Positions 53,373 to 63,876 of a stretch of 64,000 nt of DNA are shown piece by piece. Each line of letters opens with the position of its first letter. The stretch's first letter is position 1. Both the position numbers and the translations under genes were made by a program. Source of the stretch: Streptomyces armeniacus (GTDB taxonomy: Bacteria; Actinomycetota; Actinomycetes; Streptomycetales; Streptomycetaceae); contig NZ_CP031320.1 of the NCBI RefSeq assembly GCF_003355155.1, forward strand, positions 6,508,287 through 6,572,286. The letters run 5' to 3'. The notes under the pieces were generated by a model, which worked only from the letters and a program-made list of their open reading frames with translations, ran no database searches and was not told the DNA's origin.

Positions 53373-53963
53373 ATGCGCAAGATCATCGTTTGCACATTCC
53401 TGACGCTGGACGGCGTGATGCAGGCGCCGGGCGGTCCGGACGAGGACGCCGAGAGCGGCTTCGAGCACGGCGGCTGGCAGAAGCCGGTGGCCGACGACGA
53501 GGTCGGCGCGGCCATCGCCGGCTGGTACGAGCACTCCGACGCGATGCTGCTCGGCCGCAAGACGTACGAGATCTTCGCGTCGTACTGGCCGACCGCCGAC
53601 CCCGGCAACCCGTTCACCGAGCGGATGAACAGCATGCGCAAGTACGTGGCGTCCCGGTCCCTGACGTCCGTCGAGTGGCAGAACTCCACGCTGCTGGAGG
53701 GCGACATCGTCGATGCCCTGCGCCAGCTGAAGGCGTCCGACGGCGGCGACATCAACGTCGTCGGCAGCGGCGACCTCGCCCAGACCCTCATGCGGCACGG
53801 CATCGTCGACGAGTACCGGCTGACCATCGGCACCGGCAAGCGGCTGTTCGCCGACGGAGCGATCCCCACCGCGCTGGAGCCGGTCAGCGTGTCGACGACG
53901 AAGGGCGGCACCGTCATCGGCGTCTTCCGGCCGGGCGGCAAGCCGAGCTACGACAGCTACTAG
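53373..53963 (+). CDS. Dihydrofolate-reductase-like family protein
   Basis: A 196-residue RibD-C/DHFR-fold protein: RKIIVCTFLTLDGVMQAPG, MLLGRKTYEIFASYWP and INVVGSGDLAQTLMRHGIVD. It is of the YyaP/YwjB-like subgroup and differs from the two others in this window. AAGGAG precedes ATG 53373. Its TAG stop shares the CTAG sequence with the stop of the convergent DsbA-like gene. Confidence 0.9.
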   Translation: MRKIIVCTFLTLDGVMQAPGGPDEDAESGFEHGGWQKPVADDEVGAAIAGWYEHSDAMLLGRKTYEIFASYWPTADPGNPFTERMNSMRKYVASRSLTSVEWQNSTLLEGDIVDALRQLKASDGGDINVVGSGDLAQTLMRHGIVDEYRLTIGTGKRLFADGAIPTALEPVSVSTTKGGTVIGVFRPGGKPSYDSY

Positions 53964-54703
53964 GCGGTCTTCGCCTCGACCATCCTCTTCAGCTTCTCCG
54001 GCGTCAGCGGATCGCTCTGGTCCGCGTACACGTTCTCGCCGTCCAGCAGCACGGTCGGGGTCGCGTTGTGCCCCGACTCGAGGAACGCGTTGTTCGACCG
54101 CTCCACCCACGTGCCGTGCCGGCCGTCCTCCACGCACTTCTCGAACGCCGGCCCCTCCAGCCCTTCGACCTTCCCGGCCAGCCGGAGCAGCCGCTTCTTG
54201 TCGCCGAACGCGTCGTCCTGCTCGCCGGGCTGGTTGCTGAACAGCACGTCGTGGTACGGCCGGAACTTGCCCTGGTCGCGTGCGCAGGCCGCCGCGTTCG
54301 CCGCGTACTTGGAGCCGTTGCCGCCCATGTTGCCGTCGATGATCGTGACGATGTGGTACTCGGTCTTGAGCTTCCCGGCCTCCTCCAGCTCGCGGATGGT
54401 CCCGCGGAACGCGTTCTCGAACTGCGCGCAGGCCGGGCAGCGGAAGTCCTCGTAGACGGTGAGGGTCGCGGCGGCGCGGCCGGTGCCCTGGGTGATCGGT
54501 TTCGCGGACGCGGTGTCGCCGCCCCCGTCATCGCCCTGGTTGGCGACGACCACGCCGGTGACGGCGGCCACGCCGAGCACCGCGGCCATCGCGCCGGCCA
54601 CCTTCAGCACCCTCAGGCGTTTGTCCGCCGCCCTCTCGCGCTCGCGCTGCTCCCGCAGCCGCTCGCGTGCGCTGCGCTTTCCCTCGCGGTTCTTCTGGCT
54701 CAT
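53960..54703 (-). CDS. DsbA-family thioredoxin-fold membrane protein
   Basis: A 247-residue protein: a basic cytoplasmic N-terminus (REGKRSARERLREQRERER), one transmembrane helix (AGAMAAVLGVAAVTGVVVAN) and an extracytoplasmic thioredoxin fold with the redox motif CPAC (DFRCPACAQFE). It probably makes or isomerises disulfides in exported proteins. Only the first two cysteines form the active pair; others are in AAACARD and EKCVED. It lies downstream of trpA in the conserved order and is separated from it by a strong hairpin. Confidence 0.9.
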   Translation of the reverse strand: MSQKNREGKRSARERLREQRERERAADKRLRVLKVAGAMAAVLGVAAVTGVVVANQGDDGGGDTASAKPITQGTGRAAATLTVYEDFRCPACAQFENAFRGTIRELEEAGKLKTEYHIVTIIDGNMGGNGSKYAANAAACARDQGKFRPYHDVLFSNQPGEQDDAFGDKKRLLRLAGKVEGLEGPAFEKCVEDGRHGTWVERSNNAFLESGHNATPTVLLDGENVYADQSDPLTPEKLKRMVEAKTA

Positions 54704-54780
54704 CACAACCTGGGCAAACGAACCGGGTGCCGCACGCGCGTGCACCACCGGCCGCGTTTCCCCCGAAAGAAGGACCCGGC

Positions 54781-54821
54781 GGGCGCACGGCCCGGAACTG
54801 TCTGTCCCGGACCGTGCGCCC
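54781..54821 (-). terminator. Terminator after trpA
   Basis: Fifteen-base arms (GGGCGCACGGCCCGG and near-complement, one mismatch) around the loop AACTGTCTGTC, 84 bases after the trpA stop and before the DsbA-like gene. Confidence 0.8.
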
Positions 54822-54847
54822 ACGCCGCGCGCCGTACGCGCGCCGCG

Positions 54848-54883
54848 GTACGCACGCGCGCCGCCGTACGCACGCGCGCCGCC
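54848..54883. repeat. 18-bp tandem repeat downstream of trpA
   Basis: GTACGCACGCGCGCCGCC twice in direct tandem, with a partial third copy; unit boundaries at 54848, 54866 and 54884. Confidence 0.85.
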
Positions 54884-54904
54884 GTACGTACGCCGCCCGC
54901 GCGC

Positions 54905-55783
54905 TCAGCCGCGTACGCGCACGCCTGCCGCCAGTTCGCCCGCGAGCGTCCGTACGTCCGCGAGGCCCGCCGCCAGGTCGTCGCCCGCGTCGAGCAGGCG
55001 TTTGACGAAGGCGGAGCCGACGATCACCCCGTCCGCGAACGCGGCGACCTCCGCCGCCTGCCCCGGCGTCGAGACGCCGAGCCCGACGCACACCGGCAGC
55101 CGCGTGGTGGCGCGCGTGCGGCGCACCAGTTCCGCCGCCTCCCGGCCGACCGACTCGCGGGTGCCCGTCACGCCCATCAGCGAGGCCGCGTACACGAAGC
55201 CGCTGCCCGCCTCAGTGATCCGCGCCAGCCGCGCGTCCTTGCTGGACGGCGCGACCACGAAGACCGTCGCGAGGCCGTGCTGCTCGGCGGCCTTCCGCCA
55301 GCCGTCGGACTCCTCGACCGGCAGGTCGGGCAGGATGCAGCCTGCGCCGCCCGCGGCGGCGAGCTCGGCGGCGAACCGCTCGGCGCCGTAGCGGTCGACC
55401 GGGTTCCAGTACGTCATGCACAGCACCGGCGCGCCCGTCGCGGCGTGCGTCTCGCGCACCGTACGGAGCACGTCGGCGATACGGACGCCGCCGCGCAGCG
55501 CGATGTCGTCCGCGGTCTGGATGACCGGCCCGTCCAGCACCGGGTCGCTGTGCGGGAGGCCGACCTCGACGATGTCGCAGCCGCCCTCCAGCAGCGCGGT
55601 GCACGCCTGGATGCCGCCGTCCACGGTGGGGAATCCGGCCGGGAGGTAGCCGACCAGGGCGGCCCGGCCCTCGTCGGCAGCGGCGGCGAGGGTGGTGCGC
55701 AGCAGCTCGGCGTTCCCGGCGGGCTGCCCGCTCACGGGTGTGCTCGCGGGCCCGCCGGCCTGCTCGTCCACGGGTCCGTTCAC
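54905..55783 (-). CDS. trpA: Tryptophan synthase alpha subunit
   Basis: A 292-residue TIM barrel that cleaves indole-3-glycerol phosphate. The catalytic Glu is in [12 protein letters not shown], and the Asp region is [14 protein letters not shown]; the phosphate site is VGSAFVKRL. An N-terminal Gly/Pro extension precedes the fold. GTG 55783 overlaps the trpB stop by four bases. It is the last gene of the trpC-trpM-trpB-trpA unit. Confidence 0.97.
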   Translation of the reverse strand: MNGPVDEQAGGPASTPVSGQPAGNAELLRTTLAAAADEGRAALVGYLPAGFPTVDGGIQACTALLEGGCDIVEVGLPHSDPVLDGPVIQTADDIALRGGVRIADVLRTVRETHAATGAPVLCMTYWNPVDRYGAERFAAELAAAGGAGCILPDLPVEESDGWRKAAEQHGLATVFVVAPSSKDARLARITEAGSGFVYAASLMGVTGTRESVGREAAELVRRTRATTRLPVCVGLGVSTPGQAAEVAAFADGVIVGSAFVKRLLDAGDDLAAGLADVRTLAGELAAGVRVRG

Positions 55784-57045
55784 TGGTCCGCCCCCTTTCC
55801 CTCGTCCTTGCCGGAGCCCTCGGCCCCGTCGTACAGCCCGAAGTAGCGGGCCGCCGTGTCCATGTCCTTGTCGCCGCGGCCGGAGAGGTTGACCAGGACG
55901 ATCCCGTCCTTCCCCAGCTCCTTGCCCAGGTCGAGCGCGCCGGCGAGCGCGTGCGCGCTCTCGATGGCCGGAATGATGCCCTCGGTACGGGACAGCAGCC
56001 GCAGCGCCTGCATCGCCTCGTCGTCGGTGACCGGCCGGTATTCGCCGCGGCCCGAGTCCTTCAGATACGCGTGCTCCGGGCCGATGCCGGGGTAGTCGAG
56101 GCCGGCCGAGATGGAGTACGGCTCGGTGATCTGCCCCTCGTCGTCCTGCAGCACGTACGAGCGCGAGCCGTGCAGCACCCCGGGCTCGCCCGCGGTCAGG
56201 GTCGCCGCGTGCTCGCCGGAATCCACGCCGTGGCCCGCGGCCTCGAAGCCGACCAGCCGCACGTCCGTGTCCGGGATGAACGCGTGGAACAGGCCGATCG
56301 CGTTGGACCCGCCGCCCACGCAGGCGGCCACCGCGTCCGGCAGACGGCCCGTACGCTCCAGGATCTGCCGGCGCGCCTCGACGCCGATGACGCGGTGGAA
56401 GTCCCGTACGAGTACGGGGAAGGGGTGCGGGCCTGCGACCGTACCGAAGAGGTAGTGGGTGCGGTCGACGTTGGCGACCCAGTCGCGGAACGCCTCGTTG
56501 ATGGCGTCCTTGAGGGTGCGGCTGCCGGAGGCCACGGGGACGACCTGGGCACCGAGCATGCGCATGCGCGCGACGTTGAGCGCCTGGCGCTCGGTGTCGA
56601 TCTCGCCCATGTAGATGGTGCACTCGAGGCCGAAGTAGGCGCAGGCAGTCGCCGTGGCGACGCCGTGCTGGCCGGCGCCGGTCTCGGCGATCACCCGGGT
56701 CTTGCCCATGCGCTTGGTGAGCAGGGCCTGGCCGAGCACGTTGTTGATCTTGTGTGAGCCGGTGTGGTTCAGGTCCTCGCGCTTGAGGAACACCCGGGCG
56801 CCGCCCGCGTGTTCGGCGAACCGCGCCGCCTCGGTGAGCGGGCTGGGCCGGCCGGTGTAGTCGACCAGCAGCTCCTCCAGCTCGGCGGCGAAGGCGGGGT
56901 CGTCCTTGGCCTTCTGGTACTCGGCCGCGACCTCGTCGACGGCGGCGACCAGCGCCTCGGGGATGAACTTCCCGCCGAAGATCCCGAAGTAGCCCTCGGG
57001 GGTGGGCACCCGACCGTCGCGGTCGGGGATGAAGAAGCCGGACAT
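55780..57045 (-). CDS. trpB: Tryptophan synthase beta subunit
   Basis: A 421-residue PLP enzyme that joins indole to serine. The PLP lysine is in [14 protein letters not shown], the phosphate cup in [10 protein letters not shown], and the end of the fold in [14 protein letters not shown] 57045 has GAGGAG eight bases upstream; the frame continues to 57063. The 265-bp spacer before it, after trpM, holds no recognised gene. Confidence 0.97.
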   Translation of the reverse strand: MSGFFIPDRDGRVPTPEGYFGIFGGKFIPEALVAAVDEVAAEYQKAKDDPAFAAELEELLVDYTGRPSPLTEAARFAEHAGGARVFLKREDLNHTGSHKINNVLGQALLTKRMGKTRVIAETGAGQHGVATATACAYFGLECTIYMGEIDTERQALNVARMRMLGAQVVPVASGSRTLKDAINEAFRDWVANVDRTHYLFGTVAGPHPFPVLVRDFHRVIGVEARRQILERTGRLPDAVAACVGGGSNAIGLFHAFIPDTDVRLVGFEAAGHGVDSGEHAATLTAGEPGVLHGSRSYVLQDDEGQITEPYSISAGLDYPGIGPEHAYLKDSGRGEYRPVTDDEAMQALRLLSRTEGIIPAIESAHALAGALDLGKELGKDGIVLVNLSGRGDKDMDTAARYFGLYDGAEGSGKDEGKGADQ

Positions 57046-57311
57046 CCGACGTACTCCTCGCAAAGGTGTTGTAAGGGAAACGGTAGGCGCGGACGGGCCC
57101 GTACGGGCCCGTACGGGCGCGCGCGGCCGGCGCCGGACAGGGGCCGGGCAGGGGCCGGTGAGGGGCGCGTACGGGTGGGACCGCGGCGTGCAGCGGCGGC
57201 GCGCCTGCCGGGGCGCGCCCCGGCGTACGGGCGTACGGCCCGGCGCGCGTGAGGTGAGCTCCGGCCTCCGTCACAGGCGGAGGATGGCCGGAAAGGGTCA
57301 GCGCGGCGCGC

Positions 57312-57566
57312 TCAGGCCGTGGGGAGCCGCCATCGGCGACCGTTGATCTGGCCGGGCTCGCACCCGATGTGGTAGCGCACGCGGCGGCCGTGGACGCGGC
57401 GCGCGGGCGCGCGGCAGCCGCGCGGGCGGCAGCCCCGGCGCAGCGCCGCGTGCGGCAGGCGGTGGTCCGACGGCGCGCACGGCGGCGCGTACGGCGGACG
57501 CGCGCCGCGGCCCGCGGAACTCCCCGGGACGGGGGCCTGCGGCGCGGCGGCGCGTGCGGTGGTCAT
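57312..57566 (-). CDS. trpM: Tryptophan biosynthesis modulator TrpM
   Basis: An 84-residue, highly basic protein in the position of trpM between trpC and trpB in Streptomyces. The conserved part is RGCRPRGCRAPARRV followed by RRVRYHIGCEPGQINGRRW. TrpM is known as a small modulator of tryptophan supply; its mechanism is only partly understood. The first 40 residues (Ala/Pro-rich) are variable. ATG 57566 lies eight bases after the trpC stop, so it is co-transcribed. Confidence 0.85.
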   Translation of the reverse strand: MTTARAAAPQAPVPGSSAGRGARPPYAPPCAPSDHRLPHAALRRGCRPRGCRAPARRVHGRRVRYHIGCEPGQINGRRWRLPTA

Positions 57567-57574
57567 CGGTGCGG

Positions 57575-58384
57575 TCAGCCCCGCCCGTGCCGGAGCGCGG
57601 GGTGTGCGCCGGCGGCGACCAGGTCGGCGACCGCCGACCGCGGGTCCTTGCCGGTGACCAGGGACTCGCCGACGAGGACGGCGTCGGCGCCCTCGTTCGC
57701 GTAGGCGATCAGGTCGTGCGGGCCCCGTACGCCGGACTCGGCGATCTTGACGACGTGGTCCGGAATCTCCGGGGCGATCCGCTCGAAGTTGCCGCGGTCG
57801 ACCTCGAGAGTGCGCAGGTTGCGCGCGTTCACGCCGATCAGCTTCGCGCCGGCGGCCAGCGCGCGCTCGACCTCCTCCTCGTCGTGCACCTCGACGAGGG
57901 GCGTGAGCCCGATGGACTCGGCCCGCTCGACGAGCGAGACGAGCGCCTCCTGCTCGAGCGCGGCGACGATCAGCAGGACGAGGTCGGCGCCGTACGCGCG
58001 CGCCTCCCACAGCTGGTACGCGGTGAAGACGAAGTCCTTGCGCAGCACCGGGATGTCGACCTTGGCGCGGACCGCTTCGAGGTCCGCGAGGGAGCCGCCG
58101 AAGCGGCGCTGCTCGGTGAGGACGGAGATGACGGCGGCGCCGCCCGCCTCGTAGTCGGCGGCGAGCCCCGCGGGGTCGGCGATGGCGGCGAGGGCGCCCT
58201 TGGACGGGCTCGAGCGCTTGACCTCGCAGATGACCTTGACACTGTCGCCCTTGAGCGCGGCGATCCCGTCCTTGGCCTGCGGGGCGGCCCCGGCGCGCTG
58301 CTTGAGATCGTCGAGGCTGACGCGCGCCTGCCGCTCGGCGAGGTCTTCGCGGACGCCGTCGATGATCTCGTCGAGCACACTCAC
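57575..58384 (-). CDS. trpC: Indole-3-glycerol phosphate synthase
   Basis: A 269-residue TIM barrel. The catalytic lysine and glutamate are in [13 protein letters not shown], and other conserved parts are [26 protein letters not shown] and AESGVRG. It turns the anthranilate-derived CdRP into indole-3-glycerol phosphate. GTG 58384 follows a GGGGGG-rich leader; the reading frame is open further upstream but without similarity. Confidence 0.97.
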   Translation of the reverse strand: MSVLDEIIDGVREDLAERQARVSLDDLKQRAGAAPQAKDGIAALKGDSVKVICEVKRSSPSKGALAAIADPAGLAADYEAGGAAVISVLTEQRRFGGSLADLEAVRAKVDIPVLRKDFVFTAYQLWEARAYGADLVLLIVAALEQEALVSLVERAESIGLTPLVEVHDEEEVERALAAGAKLIGVNARNLRTLEVDRGNFERIAPEIPDHVVKIAESGVRGPHDLIAYANEGADAVLVGESLVTGKDPRSAVADLVAAGAHPALRHGRG

Positions 58385-58521
58385 GCGAGCGGCCCCCCTT
58401 CGTGGCTGAGGGAATGGGGTGGTCAGGCACTCCGATGGTATCCGCCGGGGGGCGGAGCACCCGCATCCGGTTGCGCCAAGTCCCATATTCCGGACAGAAC
58501 GATCATGGGGTCCGGGCCCCG

Positions 58522-59046
58522 TCAGGGCGCCAGCGCCGCGCCGAGGGGCAAATTCCGGACAACCGAGAAAACGAGCACCAGTCCGCCGAGTACCCACCAG
58601 TGCACCACCCGCGGCCGTACCGGCGACAGCGCCCCCAGGGAGAGCACCGGCCGCCGCCGCAGCGCCGCCCAGGACCAGCGCAGCCATACGGCGGCGAAGA
58701 CGAGGAAGGCCGCGACGACCAGGGCGTTGGCGCCCAGGGCCGCGACGAGGTCGCCGTGCGCGACGGCGTGCGCCGTACGAAGGCCGCCGCAGCCCGGGCA
58801 GTAGATGCCGGTGAGCTGCAGCAGGGGGCATGCGGGGTAGCGGCCGGGCCGGTTGGGGTCCACGGCGCCGACGAACGCGACGGCGGCGCCCACGGTCACC
58901 AGCGCGACGGCGGGGGCGGCGAGCCGTACGAGCGGCCCGCGGCGGTCTTCGTACGGGCCACGGTCGGCGTACGGGCCGCTGCCGCCGTACGGGCCGGGTG
59001 CGCCCCGCGGACCGGCCGGGCCGGTCGGTTCGGTCGGATCGCTCAC
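58522..59046 (-). CDS. DUF2752 membrane protein
   Basis: A 174-residue protein with a Pro/Gly/Tyr-rich N-terminus and three or so helices. The DUF2752 signature is [22 protein letters not shown]. The function is unknown. GTG 59046 has AAGG and GGGAG upstream; the frame runs to 59082. It belongs to the conserved set of membrane genes between trpE and trpC. Confidence 0.88.
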   Translation of the reverse strand: MSDPTEPTGPAGPRGAPGPYGGSGPYADRGPYEDRRGPLVRLAAPAVALVTVGAAVAFVGAVDPNRPGRYPACPLLQLTGIYCPGCGGLRTAHAVAHGDLVAALGANALVVAAFLVFAAVWLRWSWAALRRRPVLSLGALSPVRPRVVHWWVLGGLVLVFSVVRNLPLGAALAP

Positions 59047-59113
59047 GCTCCCACCTTCCCCGCCGGCCGCCCGCCGGGCCACCCGTGTGCGGCCTTCGGC
59101 CGCGCGGCTGCGG

Positions 59114-59377
59114 TCAGGACTGCGCGGAGGCCGAAGCCGAGGCCGGCTCCTGGCTCGCCCGCGGCTGCGGCTGACGCTGCGGCTGGGGCTTCTGGCCGAG
59201 GCCCGCGGCTCGCATGGCCAGTCCCACCACGCCGCCGAGAAGTGCTACGGCGCAACCGGCCGCGACTCCGAGCGGCTGCGCCATCACCGTGAAGGCCCCG
59301 CCGATGCAGAAGCCGAGGAAGGTGATGGTGACGCCGGTCCAGGCCGCCAGCGTGTGTCCGTGGTTGTTGCCCGCCAT
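59114..59377 (-). CDS. HGxxPAAW-motif small membrane protein
   Basis: An 87-residue protein with two transmembrane helices. The family motif HGxxPAAW is here HGHTLAAW, with Leu in place of Pro. The C-terminus is Gln/Pro/Ser-rich. ATG 59377 follows GAGGAG. Its place next to the Trp-associated membrane gene is conserved; function unknown. Confidence 0.85.
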   Translation of the reverse strand: MAGNNHGHTLAAWTGVTITFLGFCIGGAFTVMAQPLGVAAGCAVALLGGVVGLAMRAAGLGQKPQPQRQPQPRASQEPASASASAQS

Positions 59378-59501
59378 TGACTGCTCCTCATCGATCAACT
59401 ACGCGGACGTGTACGGGGCCCGCCCGCGCCATTCTCCCCCGTGCGCGCGGCAGCCCGAGTCAGGGGGTGCCGTTCGCGCACTTCGGGACGTGCCGTACGC
59501 G

Positions 59502-60161
59502 TCAGGACGTGCCGTACGTGGGGTCCTCGCCGCGGTCGAGCGCCTTCCACAGGTCCTCGGGCCGGTCCGGGTCCACCGGAGGCGCGGCCGCGCGGCCCCC
59601 GGCCCTGGAGCGCGTACGGGACGCGCGGGGCGTCCGCTCGTACCGCCCGCTGCCCGCCATCGACGGCCAGTCCCGCCCGTAGCGCAGGGCCAGCGCCCCC
59701 GCGACGAGAAGCAGGACGCCGCCCGCCGCCGAAAGGTACGGCCAGACGCTGTGGGTCACGTCGCCGATGCCGCTGCTCGCGAGACCGCTGGCCTGCGCGG
59801 CCTTGTCCTGGAGTGCGGCCGTGTCGTTCGCGCCCAGCACGGCGGTGACGACGGTGCCTGCGCCACAGAGGGCGAGCAGTCCGGCGACGGCGAACCGTAC
59901 GGCGCGGCGCACCGCGAACACGGCGACCAGCGCGGCCAGCCCCACCAGCGCCAGCGCGCTGGGGAGTCCGCTGATGTCGCCGCCCTCGGCCTCCAGTGGG
60001 AGGGTGCCGTCCGCGAACGACGCGGTGCTCTCGCTCCACACCTGGCCGGCGGCCACCAGCACCACCGCCGCGCCCAGCGCGCCCGTCAGCAGCGCGCACG
60101 CCAGCGCGCGCCGGGGCGCCCGGGACGGCCGCGGGGTGGTTGCCGGGGGTTCGGAAGTCAC
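59502..60161 (-). CDS. Trp-biosynthesis-associated membrane protein
   Basis: A 219-residue four-helix membrane protein of the TIGR02234-like family that always neighbours trpE in Actinobacteria. Conserved parts are [20 protein letters not shown] and [17 protein letters not shown]; the C-terminal 50 residues are Arg/Pro-rich and end in [13 protein letters not shown]. Function unknown. GTG 60161 overlaps the trpE stop by four bases. Confidence 0.88.
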   Translation of the reverse strand: MTSEPPATTPRPSRAPRRALACALLTGALGAAVVLVAAGQVWSESTASFADGTLPLEAEGGDISGLPSALALVGLAALVAVFAVRRAVRFAVAGLLALCGAGTVVTAVLGANDTAALQDKAAQASGLASSGIGDVTHSVWPYLSAAGGVLLLVAGALALRYGRDWPSMAGSGRYERTPRASRTRSRAGGRAAAPPVDPDRPEDLWKALDRGEDPTYGTS

Positions 60162-61681
60162 GTGTCCACGCTACCGCCGAGCCGTTCGGCGGTGTCCACC
60201 GCCCTCAGCAGGGCGGCGGCCTTGTTCCGGCACTCGATGTCCTCGGCGACGGGGTCGGAGTCGGCCACCACGCCGGCGCCAGCCTGTACGTAGGCGGTGC
60301 CGCCGCGCAGCAGTGCCGTACGGATCGCGATGGCCGTGTCGGAGTCGCCCGCGAAGTCGAGATAGCCGACGCAGCCGCCGTAGATGCCGCGCCGGGTGGG
60401 CTCCAGCTCCTCGATGATCTGCAGCGCGCGCGGCTTGGGGGCGCCGGAGAGGGTGCCCGCGGGGAAGCAGGCGGTGAGCGCGTCGAACGCCGTACGGCCC
60501 TCGGCGAGCTGCCCGGTGACGGTGGACACGATGTGCATGACGTGGCTGTAGCGCTCGACGGACATGAAGTCGACGACCTCGACGCTGCCCGGCTCGCAGA
60601 CCCGGCCCAGGTCGTTGCGGCCGAGGTCGACGAGCATCAGGTGCTCGGCGCGCTCCTTGGGGTCGGCGAGGAGTTCGTCGGCGAGGGCCGTGTCCTGCTG
60701 CGGGGTGTCGCCGCGCGGCCGTGTGCCCGCGATGGGGTGCAGCAGGGCGCGGCCGTCCTCGACCTTGATCAGGGCCTCGGGGCTGGAGCCGACGACGTCG
60801 AAGCCGCCGTTGTCGTCCTCGAAGCGGAACAGGTACATGTACGGGCTGGGGTTGGTGGCGCGCAGCACCCGGTACACGTCCAGCGCCCGCGCGGCGCACG
60901 GCGCCTCGAACCGCTGCGACGGGACGACCTGGAACGCCTCCCCCGCCCGGATGCGTTCCTTGATGTCCTCGACGGCCGCCTGGTACGTCTCGCCGCCGGA
61001 CCGCGCCACGTACTCGGGCAGCCGCGACGGCGGCAGCGGCGTGGTGCTCGCGGGCGTCGGCCGGTCCAGGTCGGCGGCCATCGCGTCGAGCCGGGCGACC
61101 GCGCCGCGGTAGGCGTCGTCGACGCCGGTCTCGAGGTCGTTGTGGTTGATGGCGTTGGCGATCAGCAGCACCGTGCCGTCGCGGTGGTCGAGGACGGCAA
61201 GGTCGGACGCGAGCAGCATCGTCAGCTCGGGCACCTTGAGATCGTCCTCGGTGCTGTCGTCTAGCTTCTCGAGACGGCGCACGATGTCGTACCCGAGATA
61301 GCCCACCATGCCGCCGGTGAACGGCGGTAGTTCGGTGGACTCGTGCAGGTCGCGCGGAGTGTGCAGGGCCTCGACGGTCTCGCGGAGCGCGTGCAGCGGG
61401 TCGCCGTCGGTGGGGACGCCGACGGGCGGGGTGCCGAGCCAGTGCGCCTGCCCGTCGCGGACGGTGAGCGCGGCGGAGCTGCGTACGCCGACGAACGAGT
61501 AGCGCGACCAGGTACGGCCGTTCTCCGCGGACTCCAGCAGGAACGTGCCGGGGCGCTCCGCCGCGAGCTTGCGGTAGAGCCCGATGGGGGTGTCGCCGTC
61601 CGCCAGCAGCCGCCGCGTGACCGGGATGACCCGGCGGTCCTTCGCCAGCGTGCGGAAGGTGTCGAGGTCCGGTGTCGTCAT
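60158..61681 (-). CDS. trpE: Anthranilate synthase component I
   Basis: A 507-residue chorismate-utilising enzyme. The feedback site LLES is present near residue 48 (FLLESAENG), and the catalytic half has [20 protein letters not shown] and [11 protein letters not shown]. It makes anthranilate with a TrpG partner that is not in this window. ATG 61681 is the start; the 160-bp leader has a hairpin but no run of Trp codons. Confidence 0.97.
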   Translation of the reverse strand: MTTPDLDTFRTLAKDRRVIPVTRRLLADGDTPIGLYRKLAAERPGTFLLESAENGRTWSRYSFVGVRSSAALTVRDGQAHWLGTPPVGVPTDGDPLHALRETVEALHTPRDLHESTELPPFTGGMVGYLGYDIVRRLEKLDDSTEDDLKVPELTMLLASDLAVLDHRDGTVLLIANAINHNDLETGVDDAYRGAVARLDAMAADLDRPTPASTTPLPPSRLPEYVARSGGETYQAAVEDIKERIRAGEAFQVVPSQRFEAPCAARALDVYRVLRATNPSPYMYLFRFEDDNGGFDVVGSSPEALIKVEDGRALLHPIAGTRPRGDTPQQDTALADELLADPKERAEHLMLVDLGRNDLGRVCEPGSVEVVDFMSVERYSHVMHIVSTVTGQLAEGRTAFDALTACFPAGTLSGAPKPRALQIIEELEPTRRGIYGGCVGYLDFAGDSDTAIAIRTALLRGGTAYVQAGAGVVADSDPVAEDIECRNKAAALLRAVDTAERLGGSVDT

Positions 61682-61703
61682 GATGCCCGACTCTAGCCGG
61701 GAC

Positions 61704-61728
61704 CCCGCAGGTGGCAGGCGCCTGCGGG
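61704..61728 (-). promoter_or_regulatory. Hairpin in the trpE leader
   Basis: CCCGCAGG and CCTGCGGG with a 9-base loop, ending 23 bases before the trpE ATG. No leader peptide with tandem TGG codons is visible in 61682-61841, so classical attenuation is not supported here. Confidence 0.4.
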
Positions 61729-61841
61729 CGCACGAGCGCACAGAGTGCGCCGGGTGCGCGGCACTCCGCGTGCGCGGGGCGTAGCGGGCGCGGGGTCCGC
61801 TGCGTATCGGGCAGACGGGACGGGCAGACGGGCGGTCCGTC

Positions 61842-62225
61842 TCAGCCGTCCAGCGCGAGCTGCCCGGAGTCGAAGCAGGTGCGGTCACCGGTGTGGCACG
61901 CGGCGCCGACCTGGTCGACCTTCACGAGGACCGTGTCGCCGTCGCAGTCGAGGGCCACCGACTTCACCCACTGGAAGTGCCCGGAGGTGTCGCCCTTCAC
62001 CCAGTACTCCCCGCGGCTGCGCGACCAGTACGTGCACCGGCCGGTGGTGAGCGTACGGTGCAGCGCCTCGTCGTCCATCCACCCCAGCATGAGCACCTCG
62101 CCGGTGTCGTACTGCTGGGCGACGGCCGCGACGAGACCGTCGGCGTTCCGCTTGAGCCTCCCGGCGACCGCCGGGTCCAGGGAGGACGGAGGAGGGGACG
62201 GGGTACGTGGTGTGGGGCGGGACAT
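61842..62225 (-). CDS. hisI: Phosphoribosyl-AMP cyclohydrolase
   Basis: A 127-residue enzyme for the third step of histidine synthesis. Signatures are [33 protein letters not shown], the metal site [11 protein letters not shown] and the cysteines in CHTGDRTCF. It lacks the HisE domain, as in Actinobacteria. It is followed by trpE on the same strand after 160 bp. Confidence 0.96.
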   Translation of the reverse strand: MSRPTPRTPSPPPSSLDPAVAGRLKRNADGLVAAVAQQYDTGEVLMLGWMDDEALHRTLTTGRCTYWSRSRGEYWVKGDTSGHFQWVKSVALDCDGDTVLVKVDQVGAACHTGDRTCFDSGQLALDG

Positions 62226-62361
62226 GTGGCCATTCTGCCGCCGGACGGCCGCCTCGCGAAAATGGATACAAGGTGCGGACCTGGTAACAGCCTTGTCGCG
62301 TCGGCTACTTTTCCCGGCCCCCGTCAACCGCATGTCAGTGCGATGGTGCATTCTTTCGGAC

Positions 62362-63207
62362 ATGAGCTTTCCTCCGCCGCCGCAAGACCCCCACGGCTCC
62401 GGCGCCGCCGGCTCAGGCGGCGGTTTCGGACCGCCACAGGGCTTCGGCCCGCCCGAGCAGCCCGGCCCGCCGCAGGGATACGGATACCCGGGCGGCCAGC
62501 CCGGCGGTTTCGGGCAGCCGCCCGGCCCCGGTGGCCCTGGCGGCCCCGGCCAGCCGCCGTACGGCACGCCGCCCCCGCCGCCCGGCGGCGGGAACAACGG
62601 CGGCAAGGTCGCCGCGATCATCATCGGCGCCGTGCTGGTCGTCGGCCTGGCCGTGGGCGGGGTGATCATGATGAACGGCGATGACGACGACAGCTCGGAC
62701 GAGTCCAAGTCGTCGAGCTCGCCGAGCAGCCCGGGCTCGGAGTCCAAGGTGCCGACGGACATCCCGACCGACATACCCACGGACATCCCGAGCCCCAGCT
62801 CGCCCGAGACCTCGGCGGAGCCCAACCCGTCCTCCAGCGACCTGGTGCCGTTCGTCGTCCTCGACCCGGGCCAGTGCTTCGACCACCCGGCGCTCAGCAG
62901 CGACGTGAAGAAGGTCGAGACGCGGTCCTGCAACTCGCCGCACAACGGCGAGGTCATCGCCAACGACAAGCTGACGGGCAACTTCTCCACCGAGAAGGAG
63001 CTGCAGGACAAGGTCCTGGAGCTGTGCAAGGCGGACGCCAGCAAGCGGCTCAAGACGATCCCGCAGGACGGGCGGAACTACTACTTCTACGCGATCTACC
63101 CGTCGCTGGCGACGTACGAGGGCCGCGGGCAGGACACGATCTCCTGCTCCCTCACCCTCAGCAACTCACTCGACGGCACCAAGCTCACGAAACCGCTCCC
63201 CGGCTGA
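62362..63207 (+). CDS. Septum-formation-family membrane protein
   Basis: A 281-residue protein: a Pro/Gly/Gln-rich cytoplasmic tail of 80 residues ([14 protein letters not shown]), one transmembrane helix ([21 protein letters not shown]), a Ser/Asp-rich linker with three TDIP repeats and an extracytoplasmic domain with [20 protein letters not shown] and a final SCSLT. The paired cysteines and PHNGEV are typical of the septum-formation domain. It may act at the cell envelope; the exact role is not known. ATG 62362 lacks a strong ribosome-binding site. Confidence 0.82.
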   Translation: MSFPPPPQDPHGSGAAGSGGGFGPPQGFGPPEQPGPPQGYGYPGGQPGGFGQPPGPGGPGGPGQPPYGTPPPPPGGGNNGGKVAAIIIGAVLVVGLAVGGVIMMNGDDDDSSDESKSSSSPSSPGSESKVPTDIPTDIPTDIPSPSSPETSAEPNPSSSDLVPFVVLDPGQCFDHPALSSDVKKVETRSCNSPHNGEVIANDKLTGNFSTEKELQDKVLELCKADASKRLKTIPQDGRNYYFYAIYPSLATYEGRGQDTISCSLTLSNSLDGTKLTKPLPG

Positions 63208-63243
63208 CCCGGCCGGCCGGGCCCGTCGGCGTACCCTGGCGGT

Positions 63244-63876
63244 ATGTCGACCCATGCCAAGCGTGAACGCCTGCTCCTCGCCGACCTGCTGGAAGCCGCC
63301 GGCCCGGAGGCCCCGACCCTGTGCGCGGGCTGGAAGACCCGCGACCTGGCCGCGCACGTCGTCGTGCGCGAGCGCCGTGGCGACGCGGCGGGCGGCATCG
63401 TGATCAAGCCGCTCGCCGCCCGTCTGGAGCGGGTGCAGGGGGAGTTCGCCGCGAAGCCGTACGAGGAGCTGATCCAGCTCATCCGTACGGGACCGCCGCG
63501 CATGTCCCCGTTCGCACTCAAGCAGGTGGACGAGGCCGCGAACACGGTGGAGTTCTTCCTGCACTCCGAGGACGTCCGGCGCGCGCAGCCGGACTGGACG
63601 CCGCGCGAGCTCGACCCGGTCTTCGCCGACGCGCTGTGGCGGCGGCTCGAGTCCACCGCGAAGATCTACGGCCGCAAGTCGCCGGTGGGTCTCGTGCTGC
63701 GCCGGCCCAACGGCCAGACGGCGGTGGCCCGCAAGGGCACCCCGGTCGTCACGGCCACCGGCGAGCCCGCCGAGCTGCTCCTCTTCGCCGCCGGCCGCCA
63801 GGACGCGGCGCGGCTGGAGCTGGAGGGCGAGAAGGAGGCCGTCGAGCGCGCACACGACGCGGACCTGGGGCTCTGA
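63244..63876 (+). CDS. TIGR03085-type mycothiol-maleylpyruvate-isomerase-like protein
   Basis: A 210-residue DinB/MDMPI-fold protein. It has LCAGWKTRDLAAHVVVRER, where the histidine is a metal ligand, and HSEDVRRAQ with the second. The TIGR03085 family is actinobacterial and of unknown reaction; relatives use mycothiol. It starts 36 bp after the septum-formation gene and may be co-transcribed. After its stop, 63877-64000 holds no recognised gene. Confidence 0.85.
   Translation: MSTHAKRERLLLADLLEAAGPEAPTLCAGWKTRDLAAHVVVRERRGDAAGGIVIKPLAARLERVQGEFAAKPYEELIQLIRTGPPRMSPFALKQVDEAANTVEFFLHSEDVRRAQPDWTPRELDPVFADALWRRLESTAKIYGRKSPVGLVLRRPNGQTAVARKGTPVVTATGEPAELLLFAAGRQDAARLELEGEKEAVERAHDADLGL

Noticed and set aside
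57046..57311. Extra gene between trpM and trpB
   Set aside because: Only GC-rich, repeat-like sequence; no start with a ribosome-binding site.
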